The notes under the pieces are model-generated. The model made no database searches. It had not been told where the DNA came from and was given only the letters and a program-made list of their open reading frames with translations. From positions 1-64,000 of the forward strand of contig NTJN01000002.1 in the NCBI GenBank assembly GCA_002457515.1: DNA of 64,000 nt, written 5' to 3'. This document shows positions 16,424-26,425 of this stretch, in pieces. The position numbers were made by a program, and so were the translations under genes. Each line of letters begins with the position of its first letter. The stretch's first letter is position 1. The DNA is from Pelagibacterales bacterium MED-G40 (GTDB lineage: Bacteria; Pseudomonadota; Alphaproteobacteria; Pelagibacterales; Pelagibacteraceae).

Positions 16424-16900
16424 ATGATATTAAACAAGAATTTAAAAAGTATACTAATAGTTATTTTCGCGACATTGGCCTTGAACGCTTGTGCGATCAA
16501 GAAGAAGTCAGGAGATATGTCTGGCGACGTTTACACAGGAAAGGCTACAATTAAATATTTAGCATCTGGAGTTCCTGATAGAGTGTTTTTTGCAACTAAT
16601 AAATCAAACTTAACAACAGCTGCAAGAGAGACTTTAAGAAAGCAAGCAAAATTTTTAAGAAAGAATAAAAGTCTGAATGTTACCGTAGAAGGTCATGCAG
16701 ATGAAAGAGGTACTAGAGAGTTTAACTTAGCGCTTGGCGAAAGAAGAGCTAACGCTGCTAAAGACTATTTAATGACTTACGGTATTTCAGGAAAAAGAAT
16801 TTCTGTTATAAGTTACGGTAAAGAAAAGCCTGTTAACACGGCTTCTACGCCTTTAGCGTGGTCTCAAAATAGAAGATCAGTAACAGTAAAAGTAAATTAA
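16424..16900 (+). CDS. pal: Peptidoglycan-associated lipoprotein Pal
   Basis: Outer-membrane lipoprotein that binds peptidoglycan and TolB. The N-terminal signal ends in a lipobox LALNAC with the lipidated Cys23. The OmpA-like domain follows: VFFATNKSNLT, NVTVEGHADERGTREFNLALGERRA with the diaminopimelate-binding Asp and Arg (quoted in part: VEGHADERGT, GERRANAAKDYL), and the ending NRRSVTVKV. It has a strong Shine-Dalgarno sequence, AAGGGGA, and an 81-bp upstream gap containing a perfect TATAAT (16379-16384) without a good -35. A strong terminator follows at 16923-16955. Confidence 0.96.
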   Translation: MILNKNLKSILIVIFATLALNACAIKKKSGDMSGDVYTGKATIKYLASGVPDRVFFATNKSNLTTAARETLRKQAKFLRKNKSLNVTVEGHADERGTREFNLALGERRANAAKDYLMTYGISGKRISVISYGKEKPVNTASTPLAWSQNRRSVTVKVN

Positions 16901-16922
16901 TATTATAATTATTAAAGAAATT

Positions 16923-16955
16923 AGACCCTTCGGTAAAACGAGGGGTCTTTTTTTT
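16923..16955 (+). terminator. Rho-independent terminator after pal
   Basis: A 10-bp stem AGACCCTTCG / CGAGGGGTCT with one G-T pair and loop GTAAAA, followed by seven T. It is one of the two clear intrinsic terminators in the window. It separates pal, which is probably made in excess, from cpoB downstream. Transcription that passes it would give cpoB and tilS. Confidence 0.92.
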
Positions 16956-16986
16956 GCCATTTTGTATAACTACAAAAAGAATCATA

Positions 16987-17976
16987 ATGAGTGTTATTAA
17001 ATATATTTGTGAAAAAGTATTTGCGACGACGTTTGCACTAACTTTACTTATCACTAGCAACTTATTTGCAACAGAAGAAAAAATTCAAGATATAGCTGAT
17101 CAAATAACAATTATTACCGAGGATTTAAAAACTTTAGAAAAGGCAGTTTATAAAAGTTCAGATATTACCCTAAACACTTCAAACACTTCTACAAATAGTC
17201 TTAATGAAGATATTTTAACAAAACACTTATTAAAACTAAATGAAATAGAATCTCAGTTCAGAGATCTAACAAATAGATTTGAAGAAGTTAATTTTAAGTT
17301 GGACAAACTGTCAAGTCGAGTTACAAAAATCCAATCAGATGCACAGCTTAGATTTAGAGATTTAGAGACAGAACAAACAACTTCAACTGTAAACAAAAAT
17401 AAAATTTCTAATAAAAAAAATAAAAAAAAAGCTAATTTACCTGGAACAGATAAACCGCAAGATTTTGGTGCCGCTCCTGGATATCAAAGTTCAAGTTTAC
17501 CCAAAACCCAAGAGACTCAATCAATAGAAACTGCAGGAACAGTTATAACGCAAGAGGCTGAAAAAAAAGAGTCACTCCTACCAAACAAACCTCCAAAAGA
17601 GCAATATGATTTTGCAGTAAGTTTTATGAAAATAGGTGACTATGAAACTGCAGAATATGCATTAAAAGAATTTATAGACAAAAATAAAGATCACGAATTA
17701 GCAGGAAGTGCTCAATATTGGTATGGTGAAACTTTTAGAATTAGACAACTATACTCAGATGCTGCAACAGCATATTTAGATGGATATCAAAATTATCCAA
17801 AAAGTAAAAAAGCACCAGATAATCTTTTGAAACTTGGTATCACTATGGTTCAACTTGGTGAAAAGGACCAAGGCTGTTCAATGATTATTGGAATAAAAAA
17901 ACAATATCCAAAAGCGAGCAAGTCTGTGCTACAAAAAGCTCAATATGAGCAAAAAAAATTCAAATGTGCTAGTTAG
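16987..17976 (+). CDS. cpoB: Cell division coordinator CpoB (YbgF)
   Basis: Periplasmic TPR protein that couples Tol-Pal to peptidoglycan synthesis. Signal peptide from the ATG at 16987: residues 1-28 (ATTFALTLLITSNLFA). A coiled coil covers about residues 75-125, then a Lys/Pro-rich linker, then TPR repeats (EQYDFAVSFMKIGDYETAEYAL; GSAQYWYGETFRIRQLYSDA; APDNLLKLGITMVQLGE). An in-frame TTG at 16954 would add 11 residues, but it lies inside the terminator's T run, so 16987 is chosen. The 3' end overlaps tilS by 32 bp. Confidence 0.9.
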   Translation: MSVIKYICEKVFATTFALTLLITSNLFATEEKIQDIADQITIITEDLKTLEKAVYKSSDITLNTSNTSTNSLNEDILTKHLLKLNEIESQFRDLTNRFEEVNFKLDKLSSRVTKIQSDAQLRFRDLETEQTTSTVNKNKISNKKNKKKANLPGTDKPQDFGAAPGYQSSSLPKTQETQSIETAGTVITQEAEKKESLLPNKPPKEQYDFAVSFMKIGDYETAEYALKEFIDKNKDHELAGSAQYWYGETFRIRQLYSDAATAYLDGYQNYPKSKKAPDNLLKLGITMVQLGEKDQGCSMIIGIKKQYPKASKSVLQKAQYEQKKFKCAS

Positions 17977-18964
17977 TAAAAATTTCTTAACGAATAAAAA
18001 AATTTTTAATATTTACTCAACTTTCAAAAAAAATTTAGAAAAAAATATTAAGAGAAAACCTTTTTTAGTTGCTGTTTCAGGGGGGCCTGACAGTTTAGCA
18101 TTAACAGCTTTAAGTAAAATCTATAAAAAAGAAAAGCGAACAAGCGTTTATTTTGTTTTAGTAGATCACGGTATACGAAAAAAATCAGATAAAGAGGCAA
18201 TTTTGGTCAAAAAAATTTTAAAAAAGCAAAAAATTTTTTTAAACATAATCAAAATTAAAACAAAAATAAAAAAAAATATTCAAGCTCAAGCAAGAAATGA
18301 AAGGTACAAATTACTTACTCAATTTTGCAAAAAAAGAAGTATTAAATATATTTTAACTGGCCATCATAGCGATGATCAAATTGAAACTTTTTTAATAAGA
18401 TTGTCTCGAGGAAGTGGGGTTCAAGGGCTTTCTTCTATGAGCGCAATAACGAAAATAGATAAAAAAATTAGTTTATTTAGACCTTTACTAAACTTCAAAA
18501 AAAAAGACCTGGTATATATAGCAAAGAAGAATTTTGGTAGAACTATTAAAGACCCAACTAATAAAGATAAAAAATATTTAAGAACAAAAATAAGACATTT
18601 AAAAAGTCAATTAGAAAAAAGTGGAATTAAACACGAGCAAATTATTAGATCTATTAATAATATTGCCTCTACCAAAGATACACTGAATAATTATTTAGAA
18701 AAAGTAAAGCAAACATGTGTGAAAACTAAAAAAAAACAAACATTGATCAATTTAAAAAATTTATTTTTAGAGCCTGATGAAATTAAGTTGAAAGTTTTGG
18801 GAAATGAAATTAAAACTTTTTCTAAGTCTTACTATCCACCAAGATCTAAAAAAGTTATGAATTTAATTAATGAAATAGAGTTTAAAACAAGAAACAAGTT
18901 TACTCTAGGAGGTTGTCTTTTAAAAAAGGTAGGTAATTTGTTAATTATTACAAAAGAGGCATGA
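17945..18964 (+). CDS. tilS: tRNA(Ile)-lysidine synthetase TilS
   Basis: Converts C34 of tRNA-Ile(CAU) to lysidine so that it reads AUA, a very frequent codon in this A+T-rich genome. The PP-loop motif FLVAVSGGPDSLAL (about residues 40-53) binds ATP, and ILTGHHSDDQIETFLIRLSRGSG is the second family motif (quoted in part: TGHHSDDQIETFL). 339 residues. Its start lies 32 bp inside cpoB in another frame, giving tight coupling. tilS and ftsH are commonly adjacent in proteobacteria, as here. Confidence 0.94.
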   Translation: MSKKNSNVLVSKNFLTNKKIFNIYSTFKKNLEKNIKRKPFLVAVSGGPDSLALTALSKIYKKEKRTSVYFVLVDHGIRKKSDKEAILVKKILKKQKIFLNIIKIKTKIKKNIQAQARNERYKLLTQFCKKRSIKYILTGHHSDDQIETFLIRLSRGSGVQGLSSMSAITKIDKKISLFRPLLNFKKKDLVYIAKKNFGRTIKDPTNKDKKYLRTKIRHLKSQLEKSGIKHEQIIRSINNIASTKDTLNNYLEKVKQTCVKTKKKQTLINLKNLFLEPDEIKLKVLGNEIKTFSKSYYPPRSKKVMNLINEIEFKTRNKFTLGGCLLKKVGNLLIITKEA

Positions 18965-19085
18965 TTAAAAATAAATTCAATAAAAACAAAAATAGCTTAA
19001 GAAATGGACAAATTTACCTCATTTACAAAAGAAATTTGATTTATTAATACTTGTTAAATTGTAAAAAATACCTATTTATACATAT

Positions 19086-20984
19086 ATGAATTTAAAAAAC
19101 TTAATAATGTGGGCAATAATCGTTCTACTTTCGATTGGTCTATTCAACATGTTTCAAAACCCCAATAGTAGAGTAAGCGAAACATCTAGCAAAGTTCCTT
19201 TTTCTGAGTTTTTAACTGAAGTAGATTCAGGAAGAGTTGTTGAGATCGAAATTCAAGGGAATAATATTAAGGGTGTTTTGTCAGATGGCTCAACATTCAC
19301 CACATACTCACCTAATTATCCAAACTTAGTTGAAAGGTTATCTGAGAAAGGTGTTAGCATAGTAGCTACCCCCGTAGAAGATAAAATGCCTTCACTTCTT
19401 GGAATACTTTTATCTTGGTTCCCAATGTTATTATTAATTGGGGTATGGGTTTTCTTTATGCGTCAAATGCAGGGAGGCAAAGGTGGCGCTATGGGATTTG
19501 GAAGATCTAAAGCAAAATTACTTACAGAGGCACATGGAAAAGTTACTTTTAATGATGTTGCAGGTGTGGAAGAAGCAAAGCAAGAAGTAGAGGAAATAGT
19601 AGAGTTTTTAAAAGATCCTAAAAAATTTAGCAGACTTGGAGGAAAAATTCCGAAGGGTGCATTATTAATTGGACCACCTGGAACAGGAAAAACTTTGTTG
19701 GCTAGAGCAATTGCTGGAGAAGCAAATGTCCCATTCTTTTCAATATCTGGTTCGGACTTTGTAGAAATGTTTGTTGGTGTTGGAGCTTCTAGAGTAAGAG
19801 ATATGTTTGAACAAGGAAAAAAACACGCACCTTGTATAATTTTTGTAGATGAAATTGATGCGGTAGGAAGAAGTAGAGGTGCTGGTTTAGGCGGCGGTAA
19901 CGATGAGAGAGAACAAACTCTTAACCAACTTTTAGTTGAAATGGACGGTTTTGATACCAATGAAGGAATTATTTTGATAGCTGCAACTAACAGGCCTGAC
20001 GTTTTAGATCCCGCTTTATTAAGACCAGGTAGATTTGATAGACAGGTAGTTGTTCCAAATCCTGATATTGTTGGTAGAGAAGCAATTCTTAAAGTTCATA
20101 TTAAAAAAATTAGCACTGGTCCAGATGTAAAATTAAGAACTATAGCTAGAGGTACCCCAGGTTTCTCAGGTGCAGATCTAGCTAATTTGATAAATGAGTC
20201 AGCTCTTTTAGCTGCTAGAAAAAACAAAAGAGTTGTGACTATGTCTGATGTTGAGGAAGCAAAAGATAAAGTTATGATGGGAGCTGAGAGAAGATCAATG
20301 GTAATGACTGAAGACGAGAAGAAATTAACAGCTTACCATGAAGGTGGTCATGCAATTGTAGCTATTAACGAAAAGGCTTCTGATCCAATACATAAGGCAA
20401 CTATAATTCCAAGAGGTAGAGCTTTAGGAATGGTAATGAGATTACCTGAAAGAGATCAGTTATCGATTACTAGAGAAAAAATGTACTCAGATATAGCAGT
20501 TGCTATGGGCGGAAGAATAGCAGAGGAAATTATTTTTGGACATGACAAAGTAACATCTGGCGCTTCTTCAGATATCGACATGGTTACAAAAATGGCAAAA
20601 AATATGGTTACAAAATATGGAATGAGCAAAGAATTAGGTCCAATAGCATACGGAGAAAATGAAGAAGAAGTATTTTTAGGTAGATCTGTCACAAAACAAC
20701 AAAATATGTCTGAAGAGACTGCAAAAAAAGTAGATGCAGAAGTGAAAAAAATAGTTGAAAAAGGTTATGAGAGAGCAAAAAGTGTTCTTACCGAGAAAAT
20801 TGATGACCTTCACAAGCTGGCTAAAGCTCTATTGGTTTATGAAACTTTATCTGGCGACGAAATAAGAGACTTGATACTAAAAGATATAAAGCCATCTAGA
20901 TCATTTAAAGACGATAATGAGGATGACAAAAAGGAGTCCTCTGCTTTAGATTCATTAGGTCTTAAACCCAAACCCGCAGTTTAA
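19086..20984 (+). CDS. ftsH: ATP-dependent zinc metalloprotease FtsH
   Basis: Membrane-anchored AAA+ protease for membrane-protein quality control and turnover of regulators such as sigma-32. 632 residues. Membrane segments at about 5-22 and 103-125, Walker A GPPGTGKT at 196-203, Walker [12 protein letters not shown], second region of homology with arginine fingers in [10 protein letters not shown], and zinc site HEGGH at 418-422 (the more usual form is HEAGH). rpoH lies 4.5 kb downstream. The 121-bp gap before it holds no recognisable gene. Confidence 0.97.
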   Translation: MNLKNLIMWAIIVLLSIGLFNMFQNPNSRVSETSSKVPFSEFLTEVDSGRVVEIEIQGNNIKGVLSDGSTFTTYSPNYPNLVERLSEKGVSIVATPVEDKMPSLLGILLSWFPMLLLIGVWVFFMRQMQGGKGGAMGFGRSKAKLLTEAHGKVTFNDVAGVEEAKQEVEEIVEFLKDPKKFSRLGGKIPKGALLIGPPGTGKTLLARAIAGEANVPFFSISGSDFVEMFVGVGASRVRDMFEQGKKHAPCIIFVDEIDAVGRSRGAGLGGGNDEREQTLNQLLVEMDGFDTNEGIILIAATNRPDVLDPALLRPGRFDRQVVVPNPDIVGREAILKVHIKKISTGPDVKLRTIARGTPGFSGADLANLINESALLAARKNKRVVTMSDVEEAKDKVMMGAERRSMVMTEDEKKLTAYHEGGHAIVAINEKASDPIHKATIIPRGRALGMVMRLPERDQLSITREKMYSDIAVAMGGRIAEEIIFGHDKVTSGASSDIDMVTKMAKNMVTKYGMSKELGPIAYGENEEEVFLGRSVTKQQNMSEETAKKVDAEVKKIVEKGYERAKSVLTEKIDDLHKLAKALLVYETLSGDEIRDLILKDIKPSRSFKDDNEDDKKESSALDSLGLKPKPAV

Positions 20985-20994
20985 AAAGCGTTAA

Positions 20995-22062
20995 ATGATC
21001 AAATATTACACTAGAGCGTGTAATTTTCATTATGGTATTAATGCAAAAAAATTAATCAAAAAAAAACTAGCACTACCTCTATGTGGCAATAACAACATTG
21101 CTTTTGATAAATTAGAAATTTTTACTAGAAAAAAAAATAAAATTTTTTCAAAGTTTATATACTTTAAAAATATTAACTCACTTAGTTCTTTTTGCAAAAA
21201 AAGAGTTAAGATAGATTTAAAAAAAATTATAGCAAAGAGAAAAAATTTCTTAAAAAATATAAATTTTATAGATACTTCAATTATGGGTATTTTAAATTTA
21301 ACTCCAGACAGTTTTTCGGATGGAGGTAAATTTAATAGTAAAAAAAAATCTCAAAGCCAAATTCTAAAAATGATAAATTCTGGAGCAAAGATAATTGATG
21401 TAGGTGGGGAGTCGACTAGGCCAGGCTCAAAAACTGTGCCAACAAAAGAAGAATGGAGAAGAATAAGCTATGTAATAAAAAATTTTAAAAAAAAATTTAA
21501 AAATACAACTTTATCTGTAGATACAAGAAAATCAGACATTATGATTCAAGGAATTAAATATAAAGTAGATTTGATTAATGATGTTTCGGGTTTTAATTAC
21601 GATACTCAATCTCTTTCTAGATTAAAAAAATATAGTATTCCAAAAGTTATTCACCACATGAAAGGAACACCAAATACTATGCAAAAAAACCCAAAATATA
21701 AAAGTGTACTTTTAGATATTTATGACTTTTTTGAAGAGCGAATTCAAAAAGTTAATGACAAGAAAGTAATTTTGGATCCAGGTATAGGCTTTGGTAAAAT
21801 TTTGAAACATAATTTGACTTTAATTTCTAAGATATCTTTGTTTCATAGTCTTGGCTTTCCTATTTTAATAGGAACTTCTAGAAAAAGATTTATCAGTCAA
21901 ATATCTGGTAAATATGATAGTAGAGATAGAATTGGAGGCACTTTAGCATCTGTTCTTTTTTTATTATCTCAGGGAGTGCAAATTTTTAGAGTGCATAATG
22001 TTAATGAGGTAAAACAGGGTATTTTAGTGTTTAAAAAAATATTATCTAATTTCTCAAATTAA
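20995..22062 (+). CDS. folP: Dihydropteroate synthase FolP, with N-terminal extension
   Basis: Condenses pABA with the pterin diphosphate in folate synthesis. The catalytic TIM barrel begins near residue 93: IMGILNLTPDSFSDGG, IIDVGGESTRPGSK, SVDTRKSD, NDVSGFNYD, HHMKGTPNTMQ and the C-terminal RVHNVNE. About 90 residues lie before it with no motif I can name; a similar extension occurs, from memory, in other alphaproteobacterial DHPS. It follows ftsH by 10 bp and its stop overlaps glmM by 1 bp. Confidence 0.94.
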   Translation: MIKYYTRACNFHYGINAKKLIKKKLALPLCGNNNIAFDKLEIFTRKKNKIFSKFIYFKNINSLSSFCKKRVKIDLKKIIAKRKNFLKNINFIDTSIMGILNLTPDSFSDGGKFNSKKKSQSQILKMINSGAKIIDVGGESTRPGSKTVPTKEEWRRISYVIKNFKKKFKNTTLSVDTRKSDIMIQGIKYKVDLINDVSGFNYDTQSLSRLKKYSIPKVIHHMKGTPNTMQKNPKYKSVLLDIYDFFEERIQKVNDKKVILDPGIGFGKILKHNLTLISKISLFHSLGFPILIGTSRKRFISQISGKYDSRDRIGGTLASVLFLLSQGVQIFRVHNVNEVKQGILVFKKILSNFSN

Positions 22063-23393
22063 TGAAAAATAAATATTTTGGAACAGACGGAATCCGTGGA
22101 ACTGTAAACCAGGGCAATATAACTGGAGAAAAATTTTTTAAATTTGGTTTAGCTTCTGGTACATTCTTTAAAAATCAAAAAAGAACAAAACAAATTGCAA
22201 TCATTGCTAAAGATACCAGGTTATCAGGTTATACGTTAGAACCCGCGTTAGTATCTGGGCTTGTTTCTGGTGGCATGCATGTTTTTACACTAGGGCCTTT
22301 ACCAACTAATGGACTTGCTATGCTAACAAAATCTATGAGAGCTAACATGGGTATAATGATCACTGCATCTCATAATCCTTATTATGATAATGGTCTGAAA
22401 TTATTTGGTCCAGACGGCTTGAAATTATCAGATCAAATAGAAAAAAAAATTGAAAAACTAGTTGATGCAAAAAACAAGAAACAACTTACAAATCCTAATT
22501 TATTAGGTAGAGTTAAAAGGCTAGAAGATGGAAACGATAGATATATTAAAATATTAAAAAGTAATTTTCCTAAGAATTTTAACCTAAAAGGAACTAAAAT
22601 TGTTTTAGATTGCGCTAATGGAGCTTGTTACAAAGCTGCTCCTAAACTCCTTAAAGGGCTCGGGGCAAAGGTTATTTCTATTGGTGTAAAACCTGATGGT
22701 TTTAATATTAACGAAAAGTGCGGATCAACTTATCCATCTAAAATTAAAACTGCCGTTAAAAAATTTAAAGCAAATGTTGGAATTTCTTTTGATGGGGATG
22801 CAGATAGAATAATCATGTGTGATGAAAAAGGTAAAATCATAGATGGCGACCAGATTATTGCAATGTTAGCACGCAGATGGAAATCCAAAAAAATTTTGAA
22901 AGGTGGTGTAGTAGGAACGTTAATGTCCAATTATGGTTTAGAAAAATTTTTAAAGAGTGAAAAAATAAGATTTTCAAGATCTAAAGTAGGAGACAGATAT
23001 GTTAAAGAAAAGATGAAAAAATTAAATTTTAATCTAGGTGGTGAACAGTCTGGTCATATAATTTTGGGTAAATTTGCAACAACTGGAGACGGTTTACTTG
23101 TGGCTTTAGAGGTTTTATTTTCTTTAAGGAAAGGTATTAAGGCCAGTAAACTTTTAAATATTTTTAAACCACTTCCTCAAACATTGGAGAACATAGTTGT
23201 AAAAGATAAAGAGATTATAAAGAAATCCAAATGTAAAAATGCAATTAAAAATGCTAATAAGTTTATGGGAAAAAAAGGAAGAATTTTGGTTAGAAAATCT
23301 GGAACTGAACCAAAAATTAGGATTATGGCGGAGTCATATGATAAGAATTTAATTTCAAAATGTATAAAAATAATCACGAGATCGATAAAATAA
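22062..23393 (+). CDS. glmM: Phosphoglucosamine mutase GlmM
   Basis: Converts glucosamine-6-phosphate to glucosamine-1-phosphate for peptidoglycan and LPS. Starts with KYFGTDGIRG, carries the phosphoserine loop ITASHNPYYDNGLK (Ser near residue 102), the metal loop FDGDADRIIMCD and the C-terminal phosphate-binding RKSGTEPKIRIMAE. 443 residues, full length. folP-glmM adjacency is standard in proteobacteria and supports both calls. Confidence 0.97.
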   Translation: MKNKYFGTDGIRGTVNQGNITGEKFFKFGLASGTFFKNQKRTKQIAIIAKDTRLSGYTLEPALVSGLVSGGMHVFTLGPLPTNGLAMLTKSMRANMGIMITASHNPYYDNGLKLFGPDGLKLSDQIEKKIEKLVDAKNKKQLTNPNLLGRVKRLEDGNDRYIKILKSNFPKNFNLKGTKIVLDCANGACYKAAPKLLKGLGAKVISIGVKPDGFNINEKCGSTYPSKIKTAVKKFKANVGISFDGDADRIIMCDEKGKIIDGDQIIAMLARRWKSKKILKGGVVGTLMSNYGLEKFLKSEKIRFSRSKVGDRYVKEKMKKLNFNLGGEQSGHIILGKFATTGDGLLVALEVLFSLRKGIKASKLLNIFKPLPQTLENIVVKDKEIIKKSKCKNAIKNANKFMGKKGRILVRKSGTEPKIRIMAESYDKNLISKCIKIITRSIK

Positions 23394-23394
23394 A

Positions 23395-24207
23395 TTGATA
23401 CCAAGATCAAAAATTTTAATAATTGCAGGATCAGACTCATCTGGAGGTGCAGGAATTCAAGCAGACATAAAAACAGTCACAGCATTAGGAGGTTACGCAA
23501 TGACTGCTGTTACTGCTATTACTGCTCAAAATACAACAGGAGTAAGTTCTGTTGTTTCTACACAGCCTAAAGAAGTTGAAAAACAAATTCTATTCACATG
23601 CAAAGACATAAAGCCTGATGCTATAAAAATTGGTATGCTTAATTCATCTGCAATTATCTTTTCGGTTATAAAAGCACTAAAAAAAGTTAAGAACAAAAAA
23701 ATTGTTTTAGACCCAGTTATGGTTGCTAAGGGAGGTTTTAAACTTATAAATGATAAAGCAATCAGAACTTTAAGAGAAAAGTTAATTGCAAGAACCCAAT
23801 TAATAACTCCTAATATTCCTGAAGCTGAAGTTTTAACAAAAATAAAAATTAATAATGTTGAAGATATGATTTATGCAGCCAACATTTTGCTTAAACTTGG
23901 GGTAAAAAATATCTTAATTAAAGGCGGTCACAGAAATTCAAAAATTATGAGTGATGTATTTTTGAATAATCAAGAATTACGAATCTTTAAAAATAAAAAA
24001 ATTAAAACTAAAAATACTCATGGTACTGGGTGTACTTTATCAAGTGCGATTGCAACCTTTTTGGGGTGTGGAAAAACTTTAAATAAGTCCTGTGAGCTAG
24101 GAATCAAATATGTTAATCAATCTATAAGATCTAATCTAAATTACGGAAAGGGCCAAGGACCAATTAATCATCTGAGCTCAATCAAAATAAAAAGGAATTA
24201 TAAATAA
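23395..24207 (+). CDS. thiD: Hydroxymethylpyrimidine/phosphomethylpyrimidine kinase ThiD, TTG start
   Basis: Phosphorylates HMP and HMP-phosphate for thiamine synthesis. Ribokinase-fold motifs: [18 protein letters not shown] at the N terminus, [40 protein letters not shown] and the anion hole [13 protein letters not shown]. The start codon is TTG, one base after the glmM stop; there is no in-frame ATG before the conserved core. It overlaps purA by 1 bp. Together with thiE it completes thiamine from an imported pyrimidine, as SAR11 is known to need; thiC is not in this window. Confidence 0.94.
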   Translation: MIPRSKILIIAGSDSSGGAGIQADIKTVTALGGYAMTAVTAITAQNTTGVSSVVSTQPKEVEKQILFTCKDIKPDAIKIGMLNSSAIIFSVIKALKKVKNKKIVLDPVMVAKGGFKLINDKAIRTLREKLIARTQLITPNIPEAEVLTKIKINNVEDMIYAANILLKLGVKNILIKGGHRNSKIMSDVFLNNQELRIFKNKKIKTKNTHGTGCTLSSAIATFLGCGKTLNKSCELGIKYVNQSIRSNLNYGKGQGPINHLSSIKIKRNYK

Positions 24208-25499
24208 TGAAAAATGTTGTAGTAGTGGGTTCACAATGGGGAGATGAAGGAAAAGGAAAGATTGTAGATTGGCTCTCAAGTGAGGCGGATATTGTCGTTC
24301 GTTTTCAAGGGGGGCATAATGCTGGTCATACATTGGTTATAGATGGAGTTACCTATAAACTAAGATTGCTACCCTCAGGAATAGTTAGAAAAAATAAAGT
24401 TTCAGTAATTGGAAATGGCGTTGTAGTGGATCCTTGGGCTCTTCTTGATGAAATTAAAGAAATAAAATCAAAGGGAGTGAATGTCGATGAAAAAAATTTA
24501 ATACTGTCAGAATCTGCAAACTTAATTCTTCCCTTCCATAAAGAAATGGATGAAATAAGAGAAGATTCAGCTGGTAAGGCAAAAATTGGAACTACTAGAA
24601 GAGGTATTGGTCCGGCTTATGAGGATAAAATTGGCAGAAGGTCTATACGCGTAATGGACTTGTCATCAGAAAATAATTTAGATCATAGATTGGAGACTGT
24701 TCTTATTCATCACAATGCAATAAGAAAAGGCTTAGGTAAAAAAATTTTTCAGAAAGATCAATTAAAGAAAGATTTATTAAAAATAGCTCCTGAAATTTTA
24801 AAATTTTCTCAACCAGTTTGGAAAAAACTGGATGAATTTAAATCAAAAAAAAAAAAAATATTATTTGAAGGAGCTCAAGGTATCCTTTTAGATGTAGATC
24901 ATGGAACTTATCCATTCGTAACATCTTCTAATACTGTAGCATCTGCAGCTTCAACTGGTACAGGTTGTGGTCCAAATACTATAAATTATGTTTTAGGAAT
25001 AACAAAAGCATATACCACTAGAGTTGGAGAGGGACCTTTTCCAACTGAACTAAAAGACAAAATTGGTGAACTATTAGGCACTAGAGGAAAAGAATTTGGT
25101 ACAGTTACTAGTCGAAAAAGAAGATGCGGCTGGTTTGACGGAGTTCTTGTGAGACAGACGATAAAGATTTCTGGCATTAACGGTATAGCGCTTACTAAAC
25201 TAGATGTCTTAGATGAGTTAGATGAAATTCAAATGTGTGTTAAATATGAAATTGCAGGAAAGCAAATAGACTACTTACCAGCAGCAGTAGATGAACAATT
25301 AAAAGTTAAGCCAATTTATAAAACTTTTCCTGGGTGGAAAAAATCAACAAAAGGTATTAGAAATTTAAAAGATCTTCCAGACAATGCTAAAAAATATATT
25401 CATGCTGTGGAGGATTTTGTTGGAGCTAAAATTTCAAGTGTATCAACAAGTCCAGAGAGAGAGGACACAATTCTTTTGGAGAATCCTTTTAAAGATTAG
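24207..25499 (+). CDS. purA: Adenylosuccinate synthetase
   Basis: GTP-dependent first step from IMP to AMP. 430 residues, full length. Motifs: [16 protein letters not shown] (P-loop with catalytic Asp), [12 protein letters not shown] (catalytic His), [37 protein letters not shown] (quoted in part: [15 protein letters not shown]) and the base-recognition TKLDVLD. It follows thiD with a 1-bp overlap, and its end overlaps the convergent rpoH by 4 bp. Confidence 0.97.
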   Translation: MKNVVVVGSQWGDEGKGKIVDWLSSEADIVVRFQGGHNAGHTLVIDGVTYKLRLLPSGIVRKNKVSVIGNGVVVDPWALLDEIKEIKSKGVNVDEKNLILSESANLILPFHKEMDEIREDSAGKAKIGTTRRGIGPAYEDKIGRRSIRVMDLSSENNLDHRLETVLIHHNAIRKGLGKKIFQKDQLKKDLLKIAPEILKFSQPVWKKLDEFKSKKKKILFEGAQGILLDVDHGTYPFVTSSNTVASAASTGTGCGPNTINYVLGITKAYTTRVGEGPFPTELKDKIGELLGTRGKEFGTVTSRKRRCGWFDGVLVRQTIKISGINGIALTKLDVLDELDEIQMCVKYEIAGKQIDYLPAAVDEQLKVKPIYKTFPGWKKSTKGIRNLKDLPDNAKKYIHAVEDFVGAKISSVSTSPEREDTILLENPFKD

Positions 25500-26392
25500 T
25501 TTTTAGGTAATAAATTTTTAGATTTATCTGAATTGAGCATAGCCTTTTGAAGCTTTTCAAAAGCTTTAGTTTCAATTTGTCGTATACGCTCTCTACTAAT
25601 TTTAAATTTTTTACTTAGTTCTTCTAAAGTTTTCGGGTTTTCCGATAATCTTCTAGCTTCTAAAATTTTTCTCTCTCTTTCATCAAGAATCTTTATTGAG
25701 TCATATAGCAAATCTTTTTTATCATTTAACTCTTGTTTTTGAGAGGTAAATAATTCTTGATCCATACTTTCATCAACTAGCCAATCCTGCCATTCAGTTT
25801 TGTCTCCATCTTTCATAGGGTCATTAAGAGATTTTTCTTGGGACATCATTCTTCTATTCATGTTTATTACTTCATCAGATTTAACATTCAAACTTTTTGA
25901 TATTTCATCTACTTGCTCTTTTCTTAAATCTCCCTCTTGATTAGGAGCTATTTGGCTTTTAAGTTTTTTTAGATTAAAGAAAAGTTTTTTTTGAGCTGAT
26001 GTAGTTCCCATTTTTACTAAACTCCATGACCTTAAAACATATTCTTGTATGGCAGCTTTGATCCACCACATTGCGTAAGTAGCCAATCTAAATCCTTTGT
26101 CAGGATCAAATTTTTTAACTGCTTGCATCAATCCTATATTTCCCTCTGATATTAATTCCCCAACTGGTAAGCCATAACCTCTATACCCCATTGCAATTTT
26201 TGCTACTAGTCTTAAATGGCTAGTAACTAATTTATGAGCAGCTTTGAGATTACCTCTTTCTTTCCAGTTTTTTGCCAGCATGTACTCTTCTTCGGCATCC
26301 AGCATAGGAAATTTTTTTATTTGAGCTAGATAAAGAGACAGACCCCGTACTGAAGGAATGGGTAAATTTGATATATTTGATTTTGTGCTCAT
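25496..26392 (-). CDS. rpoH: RNA polymerase sigma-32 factor RpoH
   Basis: Heat-shock sigma factor, 298 residues. Region 2 shows [38 protein letters not shown] (quoted in part: [15 protein letters not shown]) and [23 protein letters not shown]. The RpoH box [11 protein letters not shown], which marks sigma-32 among the sigma-70 group, follows. Region 4 ends with the helix-turn-helix around [19 protein letters not shown]. ftsH, whose product degrades sigma-32 in E. coli, is on the same chromosome segment. Its 3' end overlaps purA by 4 bp on the opposite strand. Confidence 0.96.
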   Translation of the reverse strand: MSTKSNISNLPIPSVRGLSLYLAQIKKFPMLDAEEEYMLAKNWKERGNLKAAHKLVTSHLRLVAKIAMGYRGYGLPVGELISEGNIGLMQAVKKFDPDKGFRLATYAMWWIKAAIQEYVLRSWSLVKMGTTSAQKKLFFNLKKLKSQIAPNQEGDLRKEQVDEISKSLNVKSDEVINMNRRMMSQEKSLNDPMKDGDKTEWQDWLVDESMDQELFTSQKQELNDKKDLLYDSIKILDERERKILEARRLSENPKTLEELSKKFKISRERIRQIETKAFEKLQKAMLNSDKSKNLLPKN

Positions 26393-26425
26393 TTGACGTC
26401 TATTTATATATTATTGAAAAAATTT

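Noticed and set aside
18961-19047. A 28-codon frame starting with ATGA overlap on the tilS stop
   Set aside because: The composition is low-complexity Lys/Asn, there is no domain, and it is within chance for A+T-rich DNA.
19463-19960. Long antisense frames inside ftsH, aroC, ppdK and fhs
   Set aside because: They are shadows of strongly conserved genes on the other strand, rich in Ser/Phe/Leu with no recognisable domain.
20995-21280. The folP N-terminal extension as a separate fused enzyme
   Set aside because: No catalytic motif is visible in the 90 residues, and similar extensions are, from memory, normal in alphaproteobacterial DHPS.
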